This document shows positions 1 to 5,210 of a stretch of 6,327 nt of DNA, piece by piece. The notes under the pieces are model-generated. The model was given only the letters and a program-made list of their open reading frames with translations. It made no database searches and was not told the DNA's origin. Where the stretch lies: contig CALGCU010000070.1 in the NCBI GenBank assembly GCA_937886455.1, forward strand, positions 1-6,327, in the 5' to 3' direction. This DNA is from an uncultured Bacteroidales bacterium. GTDB taxonomy: Bacteria; Bacteroidota; Bacteroidia; Bacteroidales; Paludibacteraceae. A program made the translations under genes and the position numbers. Positions within the stretch are counted from its first letter, which is position 1. Each line of letters opens with the position of its first letter.

Positions 1-1115
1 ACCTTCATTTCTCCGCTGTCCACTCTCTTTTGTAACTCACCTAATCCGCGAATACCACCAACAAAGTCAATGCGCTTGTCTGTGCGCAAGTCTTTGATGC
101 CAAGAATATCATTGAGAATTAAGTTAGAAGAGATGGTAACGTCTAACACACCAATTGGATCATTGTCATTATAAGTTCCTTCTTTGGCTGTTAAAGAATA
201 CCATTTACCACCTAAGTAGAGTGCAAAGTTGTGCAATTTGTTCGGTTTATAGATATCCGTTCCTTTTTCTTCCACTACGAAGTGTTCACTTACTTTTTGG
301 AGGAATTCTTCTTCTGATAATCCATTCAGATCTTTTACTACGCGGTTGTAGTCAATGATGTTTAATTGATTGTCAGGGAAACATACAGCCAAGAAGTAGT
401 TGTATTCTTCGTCACCCTTGTGATTTAGGTTTTGCACTTTCTTTTCATGTCCTACTAATGCTGCAGCAGCACTTCTGTGATGTCCGTCTGCAATGTACAT
501 GTATGGGATTTGAGCAAATATTTCTGTGATACGTTTGATTGTATCCTCATTATCTATTACCCAGAAAGTATGTCCAAAACCGTCTAAATCAGCAACAAAG
601 TCATATTCCGGTTCTTTTGATGTTACATCAGCTATGATTTGGTCTAAATCGTCTCTGTGTGGATATGCAAAGAACACAGGTTCTACATTGGCATTGTTCA
701 CTCTGACGTGTTTCATACGGTCTTCTTCTTTGTCCTTACGCGTCAATTCGTGTTTTTTGATGCGTCCTTCCATGTAGTCTTCTACAGCAGCACAAACTAC
801 TAATCCGTATTGTGTTCTTCCGTCCATTGTTTGAGCATATACATAGTAGTTTTCTTTAGCATCTTGTTTTAACCAACCTTGTTTTCTAAAATTGGTAAAG
901 TTTTCTAATGCTTTTGCATATACTCTTTCGTCATGTTCATCAGTACCTACCGGAAAATCAATTTCTGGTTTAATAATGTGGTAAAGTGACATTTCGTTAC
1001 CTTCAGCTTCTACGCGTGCTTCTTCTGAATTAAGCACATCGTATGGACGAGAAGATACTTTTTTTGCTAGTTCTTTTGGTGGGCGAATGCCTTTGAATGG
1101 TTTAATTGTTGCCAT
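1..1115 (-). CDS. DUF1015 family protein (3' end beyond window)
   Basis: This is the N-terminal 371 codons of a DUF1015 (PF06245/COG4198) protein. The frame stays open to the left edge, and the family usually runs to a little over 400 residues, so only a short C-terminal part is missing. It starts MATIKPFKGIRPPKELA, typical of the family (a short strand, then an IRP motif). The hallmark ADGHHR lies at residues 209-214, followed by an Ala-rich helix. No signal peptide or membrane segment is seen, so it is probably cytoplasmic. The ATG at 1115 has an A-rich leader without a Shine-Dalgarno sequence, normal for Bacteroidota. It lies 51 nt after the bactofilin stop with no hairpin or recognisable promoter between, so co-transcription is likely. 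Biochemical function is not established as far as I know. In other Bacteroidota the gene often sits beside serC/serA, but those are not in this window. By inference only, the DGHHR motif resembles the G-x-H-R signature of ParB/sulfiredoxin/SerK-type nucleotide-binding proteins. Confidence 0.93.
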   Translation of the reverse strand, partial: MATIKPFKGIRPPKELAKKVSSRPYDVLNSEEARVEAEGNEMSLYHIIKPEIDFPVGTDEHDERVYAKALENFTNFRKQGWLKQDAKENYYVYAQTMDGRTQYGLVVCAAVEDYMEGRIKKHELTRKDKEEDRMKHVRVNNANVEPVFFAYPHRDDLDQIIADVTSKEPEYDFVADLDGFGHTFWVIDNEDTIKRITEIFAQIPYMYIADGHHRSAAAALVGHEKKVQNLNHKGDEEYNYFLAVCFPDNQLNIIDYNRVVKDLNGLSEEEFLQKVSEHFVVEEKGTDIYKPNKLHNFALYLGGKWYSLTAKEGTYNDNDPIGVLDVTISSNLILNDILGIKDLRTDKRIDFVGGIRGLGELQKRVDSGEMK

Positions 1116-1166
1116 GTTTTTTTTGTGTTTAATGTGATTATTAGATAGGGTTATTTTGGCTTTTTA

Positions 1167-1541
1167 TTATTTTTTTTGCACAGTTGTATTTACTTTTTTG
1201 TTCATCACACAAGTGCCATTGAAGGTTGCATTAGGTTCAATAATCAATGTGCCTACATTTATTTCGCCGTTTATTACAGCTGTTTGGCGTAGTGTTAATA
1301 TTTCGCTGACATTCATCTTTCCATCAATCGTTCCGTAGATTTCTGCATTCATACAATCTATTGTACCTTTGATGTATCCTTTTTGTCCTACTACTACTTT
1401 GCCTTTGCACGTTAAATCACCTTCTACGTGTCCATCGACTCTAAAATCGCTATCGGCAGTAATTGTACCTACTATTTTGCTTCCTGCTGTCAGTGCATTA
1501 TGAAATGATGCTCCGTTGTTATTATTGTTGTCTTTTGCCAT
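1167..1541 (-). CDS. Bactofilin (polymer-forming cytoskeletal protein)
   Basis: This 124-residue protein belongs to the bactofilin/CcmA family (PF04519, formerly DUF583). Bactofilins polymerise without nucleotide into membrane-associated filaments that position cell-wall enzymes and shape the cell. The N-terminal tail is short and polar, with five consecutive Asn (residues 5-9). The core, about residues 22-113, is a run of short beta repeats with regularly spaced glycines and hydrophobics, as expected of the right-handed beta-helix: IVGTITADSDFRVDGHVEGD, then GYIKGTID, then EIYGTIDG, then VINGEINVG. A short basic tail (KKVNTTVQKK) ends it. Length is typical for a single-domain bactofilin. The ATG at 1541 follows an A-rich leader and a good promoter about 25 nt upstream. 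Bacteroidota bactofilins often neighbour an M23 peptidase, but none is here: the upstream gene is a GH28 enzyme and the downstream gene is DUF1015. Confidence 0.95.
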   Translation of the reverse strand: MAKDNNNNNGASFHNALTAGSKIVGTITADSDFRVDGHVEGDLTCKGKVVVGQKGYIKGTIDCMNAEIYGTIDGKMNVSEILTLRQTAVINGEINVGTLIIEPNATFNGTCVMNKKVNTTVQKK

Positions 1542-1565
1542 TTTCTTTATGTTTTATTTCGTTGC

Positions 1566-1596
1566 CAAAGTTAGTCTTTTCTTTTGATTTTCGCAA
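1566..1596 (-). promoter_or_regulatory. Bacteroidota-type promoter for bactofilin gene
   Basis: Read on the minus strand, this has TAACTTTG (1566-1573), an exact match to the Bacteroidota -7 consensus TAnnTTTG. It is preceded after 19 nt by ATTG (1593-1596), matching the TTG core of the -33 element. Transcription would start near 1559, giving a leader of roughly 18 nt before the ATG at 1541. The consensus and spacing are established for the Bacteroides primary sigma factor; its use here is inferred. Confidence 0.68.
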
Positions 1597-1652
1597 TAGT
1601 TCTTTCTACTTCGCTGTAAACATTATTTGGTTGTTTATTTGCATGTTGTTTT

Positions 1653-1686
1653 GTAGGTGTTTTTTGTGCAAAATTTCAAAACCTAC
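1653..1686. terminator. Possible terminator hairpin after GH28 gene
   Basis: GTAGGT (1653-1658) and ACCTAC (1681-1686) are perfect complements. Adjacent T-run and A-run bases can extend the stem past a single-base bulge. It lies 25 nt beyond the GH28 stop and upstream of the bactofilin promoter, a sensible place to end the LD-carboxypeptidase/GH28 transcript. However, the T-rich tail (TATTTTTC) is on the plus-strand side and the minus-strand side ends in AAAAC. As an intrinsic terminator it therefore looks better for plus-strand transcription, where no gene is seen. Its role is uncertain. Confidence 0.35.
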
Positions 1687-1711
1687 TATTTTTCTTTATA
1701 TGAAGTGTATG

Positions 1712-3100
1712 TTATCGACCAAATATGTTGTCTTTTTGTGAAACTTGTGTTGGAACACCTGCTTTTCCTCCAATATGGATGTTTTGTAAAGTAACTGCTT
1801 CTGTGTCATCAAAACTGATAGCATTCTTGGCGTTTTGTATTTCAATGTTTTTAAATACTACATTGCGAATGGGTTCTTGTGGTGTCCCTTGTAGTACTAA
1901 TGCGGCTTTGTTTACTTGTTGACATGTAATATTATCTATGTAGATGTTCTCTACTTTGGTGAAAAAATGGTTGTCCAATCCTTCACCGGCATACATGCTT
2001 GTAGCATAAATGAGGTCTTCTACTTCTCCAAATTGGCAATTTCTTACAAAGATATTTCGAATGAAACCTCCTCTGTCCGGGTTTGTTTTGAGGTAAATTC
2101 CTCGTTTGCAATATCCCGCGTAGGTGCAATCTTCAACGAATATATTTTGAACACCTCCTGACATCTCACTTCCGATTACTACTGCGTGCAATCCTTTGAA
2201 ATGACAGTTGCGTATGACAATGTTTTCAGAAGGCATGGCTAAGTTACGTCCATCATTGTCTCTGCCACTTTTAATCGCTACGTTGTCGTCTCCGTTATTA
2301 AATTGTATGTTTTCAATGAGTATGTTTCGTGAACTTTCAGGGTCAATTCCATCATTGTTTACTAATTTGGCATCATAGCGTAATGACCTACAGATGATGT
2401 TCTCGCTTTGCAAAAAATGTACACACCAAAATGGTGAATTGGTGATAAAGATTTCTTCAAGTGTGATGTTCTTGCATTGATAGAATTGTATGAGTTGTGG
2501 TCTGAGATAATGTCCATTGCCAAAGATTCTGCTTTCTGTGGGTGTTTCATTGTGGTTCATGTTTCTACTGGATTGCAAATCCGGACGTTGTTTTTCTTTC
2601 CATGTTGCAAATGTACTCATGGCATTTCCGTCAATTTTTCCTTTTCCAATGATTGCTATGTTGTTAGCATTGAAAGCATAGATGAATGGACTATAGTTGT
2701 AGAGGTATGTACCTTCCCAACTGGTGTTGACAAGAGGGTAGTATTTAGGGTCGGGACTAAATTTGAGTGTAGCTCCTTCTTGTAGGTCCAGACATATGTT
2801 GCTTTGGAGGTGAATAGGTCCACATAGATAATAGGTGCCGGAAGGTATGACGATACGTGCTCCACCTTGTTTTGTGGCTTTTTTTATAGCTCTGTCAAAG
2901 GCTGGTTTACAATCGTATTGTCCATTACCAATGGCTCCATATTTTTGGATGTTGATAATGTTTTCACTTATATGTGCACCGGATATTTGACCGAGAATGC
3001 TATCGCGCAAGTCTGTGTTGTATTGATTGGCATGTGAACAGGTTATGTGCATGCTTATTAAAAGACTCGCCAAAATTGTGATTTTTAGGGCTTGTTTCAT
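1712..3100 (-). CDS. Secreted glycoside hydrolase family 28 (polygalacturonase-like)
   Basis: This 462-residue protein is a GH28 enzyme, an inverting hydrolase of galacturonic-acid-containing pectin. Residues 1-24 form a signal peptide (charged MKQALK, hydrophobic stretch, SHA before Asn25), predicting export to the periplasm or surface. Residues 48-92 hold the usual N-terminal motif (INIQKYGAIGNGQYD, then IPSGTYYL). The rest is a parallel beta-helix with repeated 'NI.I.N' coils. Motif I is NNDGID, with D250 equivalent to a catalytic Asp. Motif II is GDDN (D271, D272) followed by AIKSG. Motif III reads GLHAVVIGSEMSGG, where classical enzymes have His directly after the first Gly. Motif IV reads RGIYLKTN, with Tyr336 where fungal enzymes have Arg, but Lys338 is kept. 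It starts 9 nt after the LD-carboxypeptidase stop and is probably translated from the same mRNA. No SusC/D or other pectin genes are nearby. The family call is firm; the exact substrate (polygalacturonate, rhamnogalacturonan or another uronic-acid glycan) is open. Confidence 0.94.
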   Translation of the reverse strand: MKQALKITILASLLISMHITCSHANQYNTDLRDSILGQISGAHISENIINIQKYGAIGNGQYDCKPAFDRAIKKATKQGGARIVIPSGTYYLCGPIHLQSNICLDLQEGATLKFSPDPKYYPLVNTSWEGTYLYNYSPFIYAFNANNIAIIGKGKIDGNAMSTFATWKEKQRPDLQSSRNMNHNETPTESRIFGNGHYLRPQLIQFYQCKNITLEEIFITNSPFWCVHFLQSENIICRSLRYDAKLVNNDGIDPESSRNILIENIQFNNGDDNVAIKSGRDNDGRNLAMPSENIVIRNCHFKGLHAVVIGSEMSGGVQNIFVEDCTYAGYCKRGIYLKTNPDRGGFIRNIFVRNCQFGEVEDLIYATSMYAGEGLDNHFFTKVENIYIDNITCQQVNKAALVLQGTPQEPIRNVVFKNIEIQNAKNAISFDDTEAVTLQNIHIGGKAGVPTQVSQKDNIFGR

Positions 3101-3109
3101 GGGTTGTTA

Positions 3110-3991
3110 TTATTTGTATGATAGTTGAACTGTATTTTGCGTAACACTTAGATTGACTGTTCTATTTAGTAGTATAGGCAGATTGTAATCAACATGTCCT
3201 GCAGGAAAATTATAACACACAGGATAGTCATAGTCTTTCACTGCGTGGGCAATGCTCTCGGCTATGGTGCACATCATGGATGGATCTTCTTCACAATTGG
3301 AGAATTGTCCTACAATAAGTCCTTTTAGTTGGCTTAGAAACCCGCTTAGTCGTAGATTGTTAATCATTCTGTCAATGTGATAGGGTGATTCAGCAATGTC
3401 TTCAATAAAAAGAATGGTGTTATTGTCTTCTTGCAAATCAAATGGGGTGTGACGTAATCCATATAATACGGATAAATTTCCTCCTCTCAACACTCCTGTT
3501 GTTTCTCCTATACGATTGAGTTTATGTGGTGGAATAGATATGGGTGAGGGTAGGTGATTGGGCTCGTTTAACACATCTATCAATCTCATCAAAGCATCGT
3601 CTTTGTCGGGCAATGTAGCAATGTGTTTTGTCATGATGGCGTGTAGAGATGGTATCTCGTATTTTGCCAACGCATTGTGTATTACTGTGATGTCACTGAA
3701 TCCGATGAGTAGTTTTGGATGTGTTATTAAGGGCGTAAAGTCTATTTTATCAATGATTTGCACTAATCCATATCCACCTCTACTGCATAGTATGGCATCA
3801 ATGCTATGGTTGTTGATTGCTTCCTGCAAATCATTGATTCTTTCTTCCGGTGTTCCTGAGAATCGTCCGTATTTTCCTTTGGCATGCTTGCTGATTGTGA
3901 CTTTATGTCCGAATGTTTCCAATCGTGTTGTTGCTTGGTCAATATAATCAGATACAATATGTCCGGAGGGCGAGAGTATGTGTATATGCAT
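3110..3991 (-). CDS. LD-carboxypeptidase, peptidase family S66
   Basis: This 293-residue protein is an S66 LD-carboxypeptidase (LdcA/MccF family). LdcA members remove the terminal D-Ala from tetrapeptide muropeptides during peptidoglycan recycling; MccF members cleave microcin C. The sequence shows an N-terminal strand ILSPSG, then SRGGYG (70-75), then GFSD with the nucleophile Ser99. GNLSVL (171-176) and FIEDI follow, with Glu197 of the triad, and His266 lies in AGHVDYN. The spacing and order of Ser-Glu-His fit the family, as does the overall length. It has no signal peptide, so it acts in the cytoplasm. The family's usual leader ahead of the first strand (consensus L..GD) is absent, but an in-frame stop 12 nt upstream and the nearby promoter make ATG 3991 the earliest start. 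It is the first gene of a two-gene unit with GH28. Peptidoglycan recycling is the likelier role; antibiotic-peptide immunity cannot be excluded. Confidence 0.94.
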   Translation of the reverse strand: MHIHILSPSGHIVSDYIDQATTRLETFGHKVTISKHAKGKYGRFSGTPEERINDLQEAINNHSIDAILCSRGGYGLVQIIDKIDFTPLITHPKLLIGFSDITVIHNALAKYEIPSLHAIMTKHIATLPDKDDALMRLIDVLNEPNHLPSPISIPPHKLNRIGETTGVLRGGNLSVLYGLRHTPFDLQEDNNTILFIEDIAESPYHIDRMINNLRLSGFLSQLKGLIVGQFSNCEEDPSMMCTIAESIAHAVKDYDYPVCYNFPAGHVDYNLPILLNRTVNLSVTQNTVQLSYK

Positions 3992-4012
3992 AAGCTGTTG
4001 TTTTTACGCATA

Positions 4013-4044
4013 CAAAGATAGTGTAAAAGCACTAATCAAGCAAT
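4013..4044 (-). promoter_or_regulatory. Bacteroidota-type promoter for LD-carboxypeptidase/GH28 unit
   Basis: On the minus strand TATCTTTG (4013-4020) matches the -7 consensus TAnnTTTG exactly. ATTG (4041-4044) lies 20 nt further upstream as the -33 element. The -7 box ends only 21 nt before the ATG at 3991, so the leader would be about 15 nt, with no Shine-Dalgarno. It is nearly the same as the bactofilin promoter (ATTG, 19 nt, TAACTTTG). It is the only -7 consensus match I found on the minus strand in this gap. Confidence 0.72.
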
Positions 4045-4200
4045 GATGATAGGGTGGAATTTCATTTGTTTTTGTAGCTTGTTTCTGTAATATGACATAT
4101 TTAACATTTAACAATCATTGTTGAGTGCCACACAGCGAAAGGGAGTGTCACTGTGTGTTCCCATAGTATAGTTTGTGTCGGTTGCATCATCATGAAGGTA

Positions 4201-4288
4201 TCTGGTTCCTATCTAGTTCCTATCTAGTTCCTATCTAGTTCCTACCTAGTTCCTATCTGTTTTGTATCTCATTCCTATCTAATGCTCC
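4201..4288. repeat. 11-bp tandem repeat array, about 8 units
   Basis: Eight consecutive 11-bp units with plus-strand consensus TCTAGTTCCTA (minus strand TAGGAACTAGA) occupy this stretch. The three units at 4212-4244 are identical. Unit 4201-4211 and unit 4245-4255 differ by one base each, and units 4256-4266, 4267-4277 and 4278-4288 are progressively diverged. There is no spacer, so it is not a CRISPR array. The period is close to one helical turn, so each copy presents to the same face of the DNA. It lies about 160-250 bp upstream of the LD-carboxypeptidase promoter and 105 bp beyond the DUF308 terminator hairpin. No coding frame uses it credibly. Function is unknown: possible readings are a variable-number slippage tract, a multi-copy protein-binding site, or neutral satellite DNA. 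Confidence 0.93.
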
Positions 4289-4393
4289 CGTAATAGTCGC
4301 GGTATGATTCCTATGGAGATTGCTGTGTGGTCGGTTGTTGGTAAAATGTACATAGTAATGCTCCCTGTGTGCTCCGGCACTTTATTTCACAAT

Positions 4394-4420
4394 AAAGCCA
4401 CCGGTAGTCCCGATGGCTTC
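4394..4420 (-). terminator. Terminator-like hairpin downstream of DUF308 gene
   Basis: A 10-bp stem lies at 4395-4404 and 4410-4419 with a 5-nt loop. On the minus strand the RNA pairs fully as AAGCCATCGG with CCGGTGGCTT, including one G-U pair. On the plus strand that pair becomes a C-A mismatch, so the stem favours minus-strand transcripts, and it sits about 70 nt after the DUF308 stop. The minus-strand tail is a modest TTTATT, while the plus-strand side has CTTTTT. It may act in both directions, but only a minus-strand gene is seen to need it. Confidence 0.65.
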
Positions 4421-4489
4421 TTTTTACCCACATCTAATGAGCGATATGGGTTTAAAAAGGAAAGTTATAATGTGGGTTATGGAGTGGGG

Positions 4490-5107
4490 TTAGTACTCCT
4501 CAACCTCGGTATCTGTAATGAGATATTTACCAACTAATCTGTGTAATTTTCTTACGTGTAGTGAGATGGCAATCAGTGAGAGTCCTCCGATAATAAAGCT
4601 TATGCCACTTAGAATAATCACAGTCGGTATTCCAATTGCAAATGGTCGTATGATAATTAGAATAGAGAGAATCAGCAGTAATAATCCTAATGCAAAAAGC
4701 CAACTTCCTGTAGGCAATTCCATGTTGGATAAATCACGACTGAATGACAAGAGCATTAAACTGCGTACAAATACCCATCCTCCAATAAAGAATGGCAAGA
4801 AAAGAATGTTAACGGCCGGATTCGCACACAGCAAGATGCCAAGTACGATGTTAATAATAATGCCTGCAATGTTCCATGGGCGAGTGAGAAACCAGTTACG
4901 TGAACTTAATGCCATGAGAATCTCCACAAAACTGGTGATGAGTATGACTATGCCTAAACTGATGGCCAGCATTACATAGCTTTCAAGAGGGTAGAAGAAA
5001 ATGAAAATGCCACATGCAACACACAGAATACCGGCAATAATTGGAAGATACCAATGCTTCACCATGCGCATTCCCTTAGTTTTGATGGTGGAAAGAGATG
5101 TTTTCAT
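4490..5107 (-). CDS. DUF308/HdeD-like six-helix membrane protein
   Basis: This 205-residue integral inner-membrane protein resembles the HdeD/DUF308 family (PF03729). Six hydrophobic segments are visible at about residues 20-39, 44-67, 79-95, 99-121, 135-153 and 158-183. They form three helix-pair repeats. The first helix of each pair is rich in Gly and aliphatic residues and ends in Pro: AGILCVACGIFIFFYP (25-40), AGIIINIVLGILLCANP (81-97) and a third ending IIIRP (151-155). This triplication is typical of the family. The N-terminus is basic (MKTSLSTIKTKGMRMVKH) and the C-terminus is a charged tail ending EVEEY. In E. coli HdeD is linked to acid resistance at high cell density, but most homologues are uncharacterised and I do not transfer that role. 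The ATG at 5107 is favoured; Met13 and Met15 are weaker alternatives. A 12-bp inverted repeat ends one base before the ATG. The next gene upstream is 94 nt away on the same strand, so the two could share a transcript. Confidence 0.85.
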   Translation of the reverse strand: MKTSLSTIKTKGMRMVKHWYLPIIAGILCVACGIFIFFYPLESYVMLAISLGIVILITSFVEILMALSSRNWFLTRPWNIAGIIINIVLGILLCANPAVNILFLPFFIGGWVFVRSLMLLSFSRDLSNMELPTGSWLFALGLLLLILSILIIIRPFAIGIPTVIILSGISFIIGGLSLIAISLHVRKLHRLVGKYLITDTEVEEY

Positions 5108-5108
5108 A

Positions 5109-5147
5109 GTTGTAATAGTTTTAAGGTTAATTTGTAACTACTACAAC
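5109..5147 (-). promoter_or_regulatory. Inverted repeat abutting DUF308 start codon
   Basis: GTTGTAATAGTT (5109-5120) and AACTACTACAAC (5136-5147) are 12-bp complementary arms with one imperfect position and a 15-nt loop. In the minus-strand mRNA that position becomes a G-U pair, so all 12 pairs form. The downstream arm ends one base before the ATG at 5107. As RNA it would bury the ribosome-loading region; as DNA it could be a dimeric repressor site. A -7-like TTCATTTG (5147-5154, one mismatch to TAnnTTTG) touches its upstream edge, but I see no matching -33 element. Confidence 0.5.
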
Positions 5148-5188
5148 AAATGAAATATAAAAATGTTTGATAAAAATACAGAATTTAA

Positions 5189-5210
5189 GACAGATGAATG
5201 CTTATCTGCC
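5189..5210 (-). terminator. Weak hairpin overlapping stop of T9SS cargo gene
   Basis: On the minus strand GGCAGAT (5204-5210) can pair with ATCTGTC (5189-5195) across an 8-nt loop, giving 7 pairs including one G-U. It overlaps the TAA stop at 5202-5204 and is followed by TTAAATTC rather than a clean T-run, with TATTTTTA further on. It may weakly end the upstream transcript, or it may be chance; read-through into the DUF308 gene is quite possible. Confidence 0.28.

Larger units (their letters stand above)
4021..4489. other. Long intergenic region without a credible gene
   Basis: This stretch holds no convincing gene. From left to right it contains the -33 element of the LD-carboxypeptidase promoter, then a perfect 13-bp palindrome AACAAT-C-ATTGTT (4110-4122). 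Next is a 7-bp inverted repeat CACACAG/CTGTGTG (4129-4135 and 4151-4157), then the 11-bp tandem repeat array (4201-4288). A 10-bp direct repeat TAATGCTCCC follows (4280-4289 and 4356-4365), and finally the terminator hairpin behind the DUF308 gene (4394-4420). A 77-codon plus-strand frame at 4304-4537 runs through the terminator and into the DUF308 gene and looks accidental. I found no tRNA or recognised structured RNA, though a small RNA cannot be excluded by eye. Confidence 0.6.

Noticed and set aside
155..777. Plus-strand frames inside the DUF1015 gene
   Set aside because: Both are antisense to a clearly conserved coding sequence and show no recognisable protein features.
1463..1741. Plus-strand 92-codon frame spanning the bactofilin/GH28 gap
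   Set aside because: It is a low-complexity Phe/Cys/Leu-rich translation of T-rich intergenic DNA and overlaps the bactofilin promoter on the opposite strand.
3032..3100. Lipoprotein signal (lipobox at Cys21) in the GH28 protein
   Set aside because: The residues before Cys21 are His-Ile-Thr, a poor lipobox, while Ser-His-Ala at 22-24 gives a good ordinary signal peptidase site.
3763..4032. Minus-strand 89-codon frame overlapping the start of the LD-carboxypeptidase gene
   Set aside because: It is an out-of-frame shadow of the S66 coding sequence and its start would lie across the promoter -7 box, so it could not be translated from that transcript.
4201..4288. CRISPR array
   Set aside because: The 11-bp units are contiguous with no spacers, and no cas gene is present.
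4304..4537. Plus-strand 77-codon reading frame in the long intergenic gap
   Set aside because: It crosses the terminator hairpin, overlaps the 3' end of the DUF308 gene, resembles no known protein, and has no promoter match on its strand.
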